Part shown: positions 26,942 through 34,662 of the stretch, piece by piece
How the letters are laid out: every line of letters begins with the position of its first letter
How positions within the stretch are numbered: the stretch's first letter is position 1
Assembly (NCBI RefSeq): GCF_003063245.1
Contig: NZ_MUXE01000005.1
Location: 1-64,000, forward strand
Source of the DNA: Arcobacter caeni
Lineage (GTDB): Bacteria; Campylobacterota; Campylobacteria; Campylobacterales; Arcobacteraceae
DNA: 64,000 nucleotides
Direction: 5' to 3'
Translations under genes and position numbers: made by a program
The notes under the pieces: generated by a model
The model's input: only the letters and a program-made list of their open reading frames with translations
Told to the model about the DNA's origin: nothing
Databases searched by the model: none

Positions 26942-29083
26942 TTATCCCAATTTAATTGGAAAACTTGTATATCTTTTTCCTGTGGCATCTGCAAGTGCAT
27001 TAATAACTGCTGCAAACATTGGAGGAACTCCAACTTCACCTATTCCACCTATTTTTGCACCTGAATTTATGATTTCAACACTGATACTTTCTGGTGCATC
27101 TGCCATTCTATTTACTTCAAAATCATAAAAGTTATTTTGGTCAACTGCTCCATTTGTTAAAGTAATTTGAGCATATTTACAATAACCAATTGTAAAGTTA
27201 ACAGCACTTTCTATTTGATTTTCAACTCCAAGTGGATTAATAGCAAATCCACTATCAACGCTACTCCATACATGTTGTATTTTAAAGTCTTTATTTTCAA
27301 CTCTTACTTTAACAACCATTGCCACAATACTTCCAAATGATTCAACAATAGCCACACCATAACCGCTATTTTTTTCTCTATTTTTCCAGTTTGATTGAGT
27401 TGCTACATTTTCTAAAAGTTTCACAAATCTTGGATTTTCTAGGTTTTTGATTCTAAAATCAATTGGGTCCATATTTAAAGCAACCGCAGCTTGGTCAATA
27501 ATATTTTCAACTAATGGAGCGGATGTTGTATGCCCAACTGATCGTAACCATAAAACAGGAATAGGAGATTGTGGACAAAATGATTTTAATTCATGACTAG
27601 CAACTTTATACGGATGATTTGCAAAACCCTCTTTTTGAGTATCATCAATTCCATTTTTAAACATAAATCCCTCAAGAAACGTCCCTCTTGTGATTGATTG
27701 ATTTATAACCGCACCTTTAAATCCAGTAATATTTCCATCAACATCAACACTTAAAGAAGCACTACTTACAGTCATTGGTCTGTAATTTCCAGTTTTAATA
27801 TCATCTTCTCTTGTCCATAAAGTTTGAACAGCCCAAGGCTCATCTTTTGCTACATAAGCAGCATCAATTACAAAATCAAGATTTGCAGGTGCTCGTCTTC
27901 CAAAACTACTTCCTAAATAGTTTGTGTAATACTCAACATTTTCAGGATTTACGCCTAAAATTTTGGCGCAAGTATCTCTAAATAAACCTTGCATTTGACT
28001 ACCAACTGACATAAATGCTTTATCACCTTTATGATGAACTGTACAGTTTAAAGGTTCCATTGGAGCATGGGCTAAAAATGGAAAAGAATATTGGGCTTCT
28101 ACTATTTTATAAGCATTCTTAAATGCTTCATCTATATCTGAATCTTTTCTCATAATATTTATATCTTTTTTAAGATAATCTTTATACTCTTTTTCTAAAT
28201 CAGAGGTACTTACTTTTTCAAATTCTCCATTATCCCAAACAACTGTGATTTGTTCCATTGCATTTTTTGCTTGCCACCAATGAGATGCAATTACTGCAAT
28301 TTTTTCATTTGGAAGTTGTTTAATTTTTAAAACACCTGGCATATTTTTAGCTTTTGAGTCATCAAAACTTTTGATTTTTGCTCCAAATACTTTTGGTTGA
28401 ACAAGTGCTGCAAATTTCATATCTTTAACTCTTACATCAATACCAAAAATACCTTTTCCTGTGATTTTCTCTTCAACTTCAATTGGATGTCTTTTTAGTG
28501 CTTTTCCCATAAGTCTAAATTCACTTGGATTTTTTAAATCCACATCACTTGGAACTTGCATTTTTTTAATATCATTTACTAAACTTCCATAAGAGAGTTT
28601 TTCTTTTGTTCTTTTATTTATTACATATGAATCTTTTGTTTCAACATCGTATAATCTTACTTGCCATTTTTTAGCAGCTGCTTGTTTTAACATCAATCTT
28701 ACAGCAGCTCCCACTTTTCGAACACTTTCATTATGAAATTGAATAGAACCTGAACCACCTGTAATCATAAGTGGCATTCCTGGTCTATTATAAACTGGAT
28801 TTACTTTTGCTGGTTCAAAAATTATTTTATCCCAAGCTGCATCTAATTCATCTGCAATACATTGAGCCATTCCTGTATATATTCCTTGTCCCATTTCAAC
28901 TTGACCTAAAATAAAAGTAATTTTATTATCTACATCAATTTTGATAAAAGCATTTGGTTCTAAAATATTACTTTTTTGTGTAATAGTTGCTGCTTTACCT
29001 TTTGTAGGCAAATTAAATCCAATGACAAATGCTGATGTTAAAAGTGTGCTATTTTTTATAAATTCTCTTCTTTCTACTTTCAT
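26942..29083 (-). CDS. Molybdenum-binding subunit of an IorB-type aldehyde/N-heterocycle dehydrogenase, Tat-exported
   Basis: Large catalytic subunit (713 aa) of the xanthine oxidase family. The N-terminus has a twin-arginine signal: basic RREFIKNS, then a hydrophobic stretch ending near GKA, so the folded, cofactor-loaded enzyme should be exported by Tat. Family features include ILGQVEMGQGIYTGMAQC, GSSFGRRAP and IGGIGEVGVPPMF near the C-terminus with the catalytic Glu. The order with a small 2Fe-2S subunit and no FAD subunit fits the isoquinoline 1-oxidoreductase or membrane-linked aldehyde dehydrogenase group, which hands electrons to a cytochrome or quinone. The substrate cannot be told from the sequence. 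Confidence 0.9.
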   Translation of the reverse strand: MKVERREFIKNSTLLTSAFVIGFNLPTKGKAATITQKSNILEPNAFIKIDVDNKITFILGQVEMGQGIYTGMAQCIADELDAAWDKIIFEPAKVNPVYNRPGMPLMITGGSGSIQFHNESVRKVGAAVRLMLKQAAAKKWQVRLYDVETKDSYVINKRTKEKLSYGSLVNDIKKMQVPSDVDLKNPSEFRLMGKALKRHPIEVEEKITGKGIFGIDVRVKDMKFAALVQPKVFGAKIKSFDDSKAKNMPGVLKIKQLPNEKIAVIASHWWQAKNAMEQITVVWDNGEFEKVSTSDLEKEYKDYLKKDINIMRKDSDIDEAFKNAYKIVEAQYSFPFLAHAPMEPLNCTVHHKGDKAFMSVGSQMQGLFRDTCAKILGVNPENVEYYTNYLGSSFGRRAPANLDFVIDAAYVAKDEPWAVQTLWTREDDIKTGNYRPMTVSSASLSVDVDGNITGFKGAVINQSITRGTFLEGFMFKNGIDDTQKEGFANHPYKVASHELKSFCPQSPIPVLWLRSVGHTTSAPLVENIIDQAAVALNMDPIDFRIKNLENPRFVKLLENVATQSNWKNREKNSGYGVAIVESFGSIVAMVVKVRVENKDFKIQHVWSSVDSGFAINPLGVENQIESAVNFTIGYCKYAQITLTNGAVDQNNFYDFEVNRMADAPESISVEIINSGAKIGGIGEVGVPPMFAAVINALADATGKRYTSFPIKLG

Positions 29084-29086
29084 CTT

Positions 29087-29539
29087 TTATCCTTTTGCCA
29101 CAGCAGAAACTGCTTTTAATATTTTATTATAAGTACCACATCTGCAAATGTTTCCTTGCATTGCTTCTTTAATTTGTTCAGTTGATGGATTTTTATTCGA
29201 TTTTAAAAGAGCACTTGCATTCATAATCTGACCTGGCTGGCAATATCCACATTGTGCCACATCATGGTCTCTCCATTGAATTCTTAGAGATTTTATCTCT
29301 TTATCATCTTTATTTTCAATTGTTGTAATATTTTTATTAAAAGCTTCACTAATAGAAGTTGAACAACTTCTAATTGCTTTATCATCTAAAAGTACTGTAC
29401 AGGCACCACATTGCCCTACTCCACAACCAAATTTTGTTCCTGTCATATTTAAATAATCTCTTAATACCCAAAGTATCGGTGTATCTTCTGGCACATCTTT
29501 TAATTCATATTTTTTATTATTTATAATTACATTATTCAT
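29087..29539 (-). CDS. 2Fe-2S subunit of the molybdenum hydroxylase (IorA-like)
   Basis: Small electron-transfer subunit of 150 aa with two 2Fe-2S clusters. The plant-ferredoxin-type cluster is ligated by GCGVGQCGACTVLL and a later Cys in IRSCSTS. The second, helical cluster uses AQCGYCQPGQIM and GNICRCGTYNK. It has no signal peptide, so it probably crosses the membrane bound to the Tat-targeted large subunit, 3 nt downstream. It is the first gene of the four-gene Mo operon, divergent from the AraC regulator across a spacer with operator-like repeats. Confidence 0.93.
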   Translation of the reverse strand: MNNVIINNKKYELKDVPEDTPILWVLRDYLNMTGTKFGCGVGQCGACTVLLDDKAIRSCSTSISEAFNKNITTIENKDDKEIKSLRIQWRDHDVAQCGYCQPGQIMNASALLKSNKNPSTEQIKEAMQGNICRCGTYNKILKAVSAVAKG

Positions 29540-29601
29540 ATTTTCTCCTATACTATAAAAATTTTATCTATTTTAATTATAGATTAATAAAAAAATTTCT
29601 A

Positions 29602-29640
29602 ATAGAACAATATTACAAATAACTTGCCTAATTCTCTAAA
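29602..29640. promoter_or_regulatory. Operator-like block 1 in the Mo-hydroxylase / araC spacer
   Basis: Two elements abut here. The first, 29602-29632, begins ATAGAACAATATTA and matches 24 of 31 bases with 34503-34533. The second, 29624-29640, is an inverted copy (on the - strand TTAGAGAATTAGGCAA) of the motif found at 29657, 30670 and 34549. The position is suited to a regulator acting on the divergent promoters. Confidence 0.55.
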
Positions 29641-29656
29641 TATATTTATTTTATTA

Positions 29657-29675
29657 AAATTGGAGGATTAGGCAA
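29657..29675 (+). promoter_or_regulatory. AGRATTAGRC operator-like motif upstream of the AraC gene
   Basis: AAATTGGAGGATTAGGCAA ends 83 bp before the AraC start. It matches AATTTGTAGAATTAGGC (34549) at 14 of 17 bases. With the inverted copy at 29624-29640 it forms TTGCCTAAT / ATTAGGCAA, a possible loop or dimer site. A second inverted piece, ATTCTCTAA / TTAGAGAAT, is at 29631-29639 and 29681-29689. Confidence 0.55.
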
Positions 29676-29758
29676 ATAAATTAGAGAATCTTTATATCAA
29701 TTTTCTTAGTTATTTTATATAATATAATAAACTTAGCTATACAATGTAAGGAAAATTT

Positions 29759-30670
29759 ATGAATACCAATTTAGATGAATATCGATTTGATTTGATTAAT
29801 TTTCTAAAAGACAAATATGATTTAAGTGGAGCTATTCAATCAAAAATACCTTGTTTAGATTTTTATTTTTCAAATATTCAATCAGAATTTAATAGTATTA
29901 TGTATGAGCCTTCTTTATGTATTATTTTACAAGGAAGTAAAGCAGTGGGATTTGGAAATAAAATGTATGCTTACAATAACAAGGAATATTTGCTTTCTTC
30001 AACCCATCTTCCTGCAAATGTAAAAATAACCCAAGCATCACAAAATGAACCTTATATGTCATTTAGAATTAGATTTAATATTGAAGATATTTATCAAGTT
30101 TTAAAAAATACAAACCCAGATAAACTTTTATTTCAAAAGAAATCTGAAAAAGGTCTCTTTTTTGATGATTTAAACCTGAGATTATATGAGCCAATTTCAA
30201 GACTTATAAAACTTTTGGATAAACCAGATGAAGATATAAATTATTTATCCCCATTTATTATTAAAGAAATTTTATATGTTTTGGTTAATGATAAAAGTGG
30301 CTTTTTCTTGAATAAATTTGCAATGGAGGGAACAACATCAAATAAAATTGTTAAAGCCATAAGTGAAATAAAAAACAATTTTAGTGAAAAACTCAATATT
30401 AAAGAATTAGCTGATTCCATTGAAATGAGTGAATCTTCTTTATATCAAAATTTTAAAACTATAACATCAATGTCACCAATTCAATTTCAAAAAAAACTTA
30501 GACTAGATGAAGCAAAGCAGCTTTTACTTGTTCGAAATATAGAAGTTTCTCAAGTAGCTTTTATGGTTGGGTATGAAAGTCCTTCACAATTTAGTAGAGA
30601 ATTTTCAAGAATGTTTGGGATGTCTCCAAAAGCTCATACAGAATCACTAAAAATACAAACAAATATTTAA
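29759..30670 (+). CDS. AraC-family transcription regulator with AraC_N domain (YqhC-like)
   Basis: Regulator of 303 aa. The N-terminal cupin-like AraC_N domain (about 15-170; PSLCIILQGSKAVGFGNK is the typical opening) is followed by two helix-turn-helix motifs (about 200-295; IKELADSIEMSESSLYQNFK and VAFMVGYESPSQFSREFSR). This subfamily includes E. coli YqhC, which activates an alcohol dehydrogenase and an aldo-keto reductase in response to reactive aldehydes. Here the same kinds of genes follow at 30766 and 35855. The same motif lies upstream of this gene, of the dehydrogenase and of the MFS gene, suggesting autoregulation and control of the whole cluster. The inducer is not known. Confidence 0.9.
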   Translation: MNTNLDEYRFDLINFLKDKYDLSGAIQSKIPCLDFYFSNIQSEFNSIMYEPSLCIILQGSKAVGFGNKMYAYNNKEYLLSSTHLPANVKITQASQNEPYMSFRIRFNIEDIYQVLKNTNPDKLLFQKKSEKGLFFDDLNLRLYEPISRLIKLLDKPDEDINYLSPFIIKEILYVLVNDKSGFFLNKFAMEGTTSNKIVKAISEIKNNFSEKLNIKELADSIEMSESSLYQNFKTITSMSPIQFQKKLRLDEAKQLLLVRNIEVSQVAFMVGYESPSQFSREFSRMFGMSPKAHTESLKIQTNI

Positions 30671-30689
30671 ATTTGTAGAATTAGACAAT
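30670..30689 (+). promoter_or_regulatory. AGRATTAGRC operator-like motif upstream of the alcohol dehydrogenase
   Basis: AATTTGTAGAATTAGACAAT starts at the last base of the AraC stop codon and ends 76 bp before the dehydrogenase start. It differs from the copy at 34549-34568 at only two of 20 positions, too close for chance in unrelated spacers even in AT-rich DNA. Confidence 0.6.
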
Positions 30690-30765
30690 TAAAATAGAGT
30701 ATTTATCTAACAATGATCTTAACAAATCAATTATAATTAAAATATCAAATATTTTAGGAATAAAA

Positions 30766-31806
30766 ATGAATAATTATGTAAAAACAAGAGCTTATGCTGC
30801 TTTTGATGAATCAGGAATATTAAAACCTTGGACTTTTGAAAGAAGAACTGTTGGAGATAATGATATTTTAATTGAAATCAAATTTGCAAGTATTTGTCAT
30901 TCTGATATTCATCAAGAAAAAGGTCATTGGGGAAAACAACAATATCCTCAAGTTCCAGGACATGAAATCGTAGGAGTTGTAACTGCTATTGGTAAAAATG
31001 TTACAAAATTCAAAGTGAGTGATAGAGCAGGAGTTGGTTGTATGGTTGATGGTTGCACTACTTGTGAGGAAGAACAATATGAAGATGGTACAAAATTTAC
31101 TTATGGATATTCTGATGAAAGAGAACCTACAAAAATTACTCAAGGAGGATATTCAACTCATATTGTTGTAAATAATCATTTTGCAGTACATATTCCAGAT
31201 AATTTAAGTTTTGAAAAAGCAGCTCCACTTTTATGTGCAGGAATTACAACTTATTCACCAATTATGAAAGCCAAAATTAAAAAAGGTGATAAAGTTGCTG
31301 TTGCTGGAATTGGAGGATTAGGACATATGGCTGTAAAACTAGCTGTTTCAAAAGGAGCAGAAGTTTATGCCTTTACTACAAGTGCTGATAAAGTAGAAGA
31401 TATTAAAGCTTTTGGGGCTAAAGAAGTAATTGTTGTAGATAATAAAGAAAAATTCTTAGCATACCAAGGACAAATGGATTATATGATTTCTACAATTCCT
31501 TATCAATTTGATGTGGCTTCATATGCTAGTGTTGTAAAACCTTATGGTTTTTTTACACAAGTTGGAATGCCTGAGAATTTTCAAATTACTCTAAATAATC
31601 TTGGACTATCTGTAAGTAGAGTTAATTTTAATGCTTCATTAATTGGTGGAATGAAAGAAACTCAAGAGATGATTGATTATTGTGCAAAAAACAATGTATT
31701 ACCTGAAATCCAAATTATAAAAGCAGATGAGATAAATCAAGCTTGGAAAAATGTAGAAAATAAAAAAGCTCGATACAGATATGTTATTGATGTAGCAACA
31801 ATTTAA
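30766..31806 (+). CDS. Zinc-type NAD(P)-dependent alcohol dehydrogenase (YahK/CAD-like)
   Basis: Medium-chain dehydrogenase of 346 aa, probably reducing aldehydes to alcohols with NADPH. Catalytic zinc ligands are visible: Cys44 (SICHSDIHQ) and His66-Glu67 (PGHEIVG). The Rossmann loop is GIGGLGHMA. The structural-zinc loop is unusual. Family members normally have C-x2-C-x2-C-x7-C; here Cys97 and Cys100 are present, but the third Cys is missing in a shortened loop and the fourth position appears to be Glu (CTTCEEEQYEDGTKF). The protein may lack the structural zinc. It is followed after 18 nt by the cyclophilin-like gene and sits under an operator-like motif shared with the AraC gene. Confidence 0.9.
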   Translation: MNNYVKTRAYAAFDESGILKPWTFERRTVGDNDILIEIKFASICHSDIHQEKGHWGKQQYPQVPGHEIVGVVTAIGKNVTKFKVSDRAGVGCMVDGCTTCEEEQYEDGTKFTYGYSDEREPTKITQGGYSTHIVVNNHFAVHIPDNLSFEKAAPLLCAGITTYSPIMKAKIKKGDKVAVAGIGGLGHMAVKLAVSKGAEVYAFTTSADKVEDIKAFGAKEVIVVDNKEKFLAYQGQMDYMISTIPYQFDVASYASVVKPYGFFTQVGMPENFQITLNNLGLSVSRVNFNASLIGGMKETQEMIDYCAKNNVLPEIQIIKADEINQAWKNVENKKARYRYVIDVATI

Positions 31807-31824
31807 TGGATTTTTGAATAAAAC

Positions 31825-32241
31825 ATGAAAATTAAATATTCAATTATTTTGTGCTTGTTTCTATTTATACAAAGTTTTACGATTGGAATGGCAAATGAAA
31901 TAAAAGTAATCATAGGAACAAATGTATTTGTTGCAACTTTGTTTGAAAATGAAACAGCCAAAGAGTTTAAAAAAATGTTACCCATAACACTTAATATGAA
32001 TGATTTGAATAAAAATGAAAAATATTTTCATTTTTCTAAAAGTTTTCCCAAAGATAAGTTCAGTCCGGAAATGATTAATTCTGGTGATTTAATGTTATGG
32101 AATGATGATAGTTTAGTTCTTTTTTATAAAACTTTTTCAACTAACTATCAATATACAAAAGTTGGAAAAATTGATAATCCCAATATGTTAGCTCAAACTC
32201 TTGGAAGTGATGATATAAAAATTACTTTTGATTTAGAATAA
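31825..32241 (+). CDS. Secreted cyclophilin-like fold protein
   Basis: A 138-aa protein with a signal peptide (about 1-23, ending GMANE) and a single small beta-barrel domain of the cyclophilin-like type: IKVIIGTNVFVATLFENETA near the start and SGDLMLWNDDSLVLFYKTF in the middle are typical. It is not a standard peptidyl-prolyl isomerase, as the catalytic Arg and FHR motif are absent. Such proteins often travel with AraC-controlled oxidoreductases and C-S lyases in bacterial clusters, as here. Its function is unknown; a periplasmic binding or folding role is possible. Confidence 0.8.
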   Translation: MKIKYSIILCLFLFIQSFTIGMANEIKVIIGTNVFVATLFENETAKEFKKMLPITLNMNDLNKNEKYFHFSKSFPKDKFSPEMINSGDLMLWNDDSLVLFYKTFSTNYQYTKVGKIDNPNMLAQTLGSDDIKITFDLE

Positions 32242-32246
32242 TTTCT

Positions 32247-32281
32247 AACCATACAAGAATAAAAACTCTTCTTGTATGGTT
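32247..32281. terminator. Strong hairpin terminator after the cyclophilin-like gene
   Basis: Perfect 13-bp stem AACCATACAAGAA / TTCTTGTATGGTT with a 9-base loop. There is no long T-run, but stem strength and position, 6 nt after a stop and before the convergent C-S lyase gene, support termination. Confidence 0.6.
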
Positions 32282-32335
32282 AATCTTACATAAATAATTT
32301 ATAAATTTTCAAAGGTTTATAAGGTTTATATTGTC

Positions 32336-33514
32336 TTACAATTCTTTTTTACATTTGATAGTATCAATAGAGTTGTAAAGTCTATTTAGTCCATCTTTAA
32401 GTGTATCCATTGGACAAGCAATATTAATACGGATAAACTCTTTAGCATTTTCTCCATAGGTTGTTCCAGATGCAATACGAAGTTTTCCAATTTGTCTGAT
32501 TTGTTCAACTAAAGCTTCAGATTCTATTTTTAGTGCAGAACAATCAATCCACATAAGATAAGTTGCTTCTGATTTAATGACTTTTAATTCAGGTATGTTT
32601 TGTCCAATATATTCCATAAGATAATCTCTGTTATTTTCCAGATAAATTAAAAGTTCATCCAACCAATCTTCACTTCGCATATAGGCACTGATTAAAGCTT
32701 CAATACCAAATACATTAGGTTCAATGGATTCATTAATATTAAGTGAACGGTTAATTTTGCCTTTATACTCTTGATTTGCAACAATAATATTTGAAGTCTT
32801 TAAACCTGCAAGATTGAAAGTTTTACTTGGTGATGTACAAGTAATAGTATTTTGTAAGAATCTATCATTAATAGAAGCCATGGGGGTATATTTTGAATCA
32901 CTAAAGACTAAGTCTCTATGAATTTCATCACTTATTACAATGACATTATATTTTAAACATAACTCTCCCATTTCTGTCAATTCCTCTTTACTCCAAACCC
33001 GTCCCACTGGATTGTGAGGATTACATAAAATAAAAAGTTTTACTTTTTCATCTTTAACTTTTTCTTCAAAATCAACAAAGTCAATGTGATATTTTTCTTT
33101 TTCATAAATTAAATTATTGCTTATTAGTTCACATTTGTTGTTAGTAATAGAGCTGTTAAAGTAGTTGTAAACAGGTGATTGTATGAGTACTTTGTCTCCT
33201 TTATTACAAAAAGCTTGTACACTTGCACTTAGTGATGGAATAACACCTACAGTGGGTTCAATCCACTCTTTTTTTATTTTGATATTATGTCTTTTCTTCC
33301 ACCAGTATATTTCAGCATCATAATATTCTTTTGGAATCATGGTGTAGCCAAATACACCATGAAGTGCTCTAAATAATATGGAATCAATAATTGGAGTTGC
33401 TGCTTTAAAATCCATATCAGCAACCCACATAGGAAGTACACCATTTTCTGTTGTATCCCATTTTGAACTATTGGTATGGAGTCTATTTATAATTTTATTA
33501 AAGTTATAGTTCAT
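32336..33514 (-). CDS. PLP-dependent C-S lyase / aminotransferase (MalY/PatB family)
   Basis: A 392-aa class I/II aminotransferase-fold enzyme, likely a cystathionine beta-lyase type C-S lyase releasing pyruvate, ammonia and a thiol. Signatures are LPMWVADMDF at the start, FILCNPHNPVGRVW, VISDEIHRDLVF with Asp196, and SPSKTFNLAGLKTSN with the PLP Lys231. It is 10 nt downstream of the DUF3737 gene and within the AraC-flanked cluster. Cleavage of thiol conjugates after electrophile stress is a possible role; a part in ovothiol synthesis (OvoB-like) cannot be excluded but is not supported by position. Confidence 0.9.
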   Translation of the reverse strand: MNYNFNKIINRLHTNSSKWDTTENGVLPMWVADMDFKAATPIIDSILFRALHGVFGYTMIPKEYYDAEIYWWKKRHNIKIKKEWIEPTVGVIPSLSASVQAFCNKGDKVLIQSPVYNYFNSSITNNKCELISNNLIYEKEKYHIDFVDFEEKVKDEKVKLFILCNPHNPVGRVWSKEELTEMGELCLKYNVIVISDEIHRDLVFSDSKYTPMASINDRFLQNTITCTSPSKTFNLAGLKTSNIIVANQEYKGKINRSLNINESIEPNVFGIEALISAYMRSEDWLDELLIYLENNRDYLMEYIGQNIPELKVIKSEATYLMWIDCSALKIESEALVEQIRQIGKLRIASGTTYGENAKEFIRINIACPMDTLKDGLNRLYNSIDTIKCKKEL

Positions 33515-33524
33515 CTAAAAAACC

Positions 33525-34388
33525 TTAGTCTATTTTATTTTCAATTTCAATTTGTAAAAGGTCATTTTGTTCATCTAAAATAAGTTCTTTTATCTCTTTT
33601 GCTTTTAAATAACCACTCAATGGATTTTTAACACTCATAATAGAAGAAGTAATCGTTGCATTAATAGTAGAATCTTCGAAAGCTAAGTCTGTATCAATCA
33701 TTTCACAATTTTCTAATACAAGATTTTTTGCATAACATAAAGGTTGCGTACCAATAATTGTACAATTTACAAATTTAAGATTTTTAGAATACCATCCAAG
33801 ATATTCGCCTTCAATAATAGAATCATATATGGTTACATTCTCACTGTTCCAAAAAGCATCTTTCGATTTAATCTTAATATTCTTTGCAACAATATTTTGT
33901 GTGTGTTGGAAAGAGTAGTTGCCCTCCAAATGAAAATCATTCATCTCAATATTATTACTGTGAAATAATAAATAATCTCCTTGAAAATCAACCTTATCAA
34001 TAATAATATTATTACAATCCCATAAAGTTTCATTTGTATTAAGAGTGCTGTTTTTTATGGTAATATTTTTAGCATCTCTGAATATTTTTGCAGAATTAAC
34101 TTCACAGTTTTCTAATAAAATGCTATCAGAATACCAAATACTAGCTCTTGCTCCATCATTGAAAATACTTTTAAATATATGAACACGTGTATCGTGCCAA
34201 AAAAGATATTTACTTGAAAATTCACATTGTATTGCATTAATATAATTGACAAATTTCAAACCAGATTCACCTTGAACAAATTGACAGTTTTTTAAATCGA
34301 TATGGTGTGATTTAAATAAAGGTCTTTCACCTTCAAAAATTTTATTTTCCAATAAGTGTATGTTTTTATTAATAGTACAATTCTTCAT
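33525..34388 (-). CDS. DUF3737 right-handed beta-helix protein
   Basis: A 287-aa protein made of short repeats in which N/D/S, aromatic and I/V residues recur about every 20 residues (NSENVTIYDSIIEGEYLGWY, and YSKNLKFVNCTII), predicting a right-handed parallel beta-helix. It matches my knowledge of the DUF3737 family, whose function is unknown. It has no signal peptide. It is the first gene of a two-gene unit with the C-S lyase and is divergent from the MFS exporter across a spacer with operator-like motifs. Confidence 0.85.
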   Translation of the reverse strand: MKNCTINKNIHLLENKIFEGERPLFKSHHIDLKNCQFVQGESGLKFVNYINAIQCEFSSKYLFWHDTRVHIFKSIFNDGARASIWYSDSILLENCEVNSAKIFRDAKNITIKNSTLNTNETLWDCNNIIIDKVDFQGDYLLFHSNNIEMNDFHLEGNYSFQHTQNIVAKNIKIKSKDAFWNSENVTIYDSIIEGEYLGWYSKNLKFVNCTIIGTQPLCYAKNLVLENCEMIDTDLAFEDSTINATITSSIMSVKNPLSGYLKAKEIKELILDEQNDLLQIEIENKID

Positions 34389-34502
34389 TTTGTGTTTATG
34401 TACCTTTCTTTATATAATATTAGTTTCTTTGTCGAAATGATTATAAAGGCTTTAATATAGTCTTAAATCTTATGTCAGTATATAATAAATGCTAAATTGC
34501 TT

Positions 34503-34568
34503 ATAGAACAATATTATAAAATGATTGCACAATAATATAAATAAATTAAATTTGTAGAATTAGGCTAT
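34503..34568. promoter_or_regulatory. Operator-like block 2 in the DUF3737 / MFS spacer
   Basis: The spacer of 274 bp holds two elements also seen upstream of the AraC gene. At 34503-34533 a segment starting ATAGAACAATATTA matches 29602-29632 at 24 of 31 bases. At 34549-34568 AATTTGTAGAATTAGGCTAT differs from 30670-30689 at two positions. The distance between the two elements is 45 bp here and 55 bp in the first block, about one helical turn different. Both sit 95-160 bp upstream of the MFS start. Confidence 0.6.
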
Positions 34569-34662
34569 AAATATCTATAATTATTCTATCTATAATAATT
34601 ACCAACTGATATAATTTATTTGTAAAAAAATTATATGAAGAGATTATTAAAAAAGGTATTTA

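Noticed and set aside
32336-33514. C-S lyase as OvoB of the ovothiol pathway
   Set aside because: Sequence features are those of MalY/PatB, the gene is 18 kb or more from ovoA and is embedded in the AraC cluster; only a guess would connect them.
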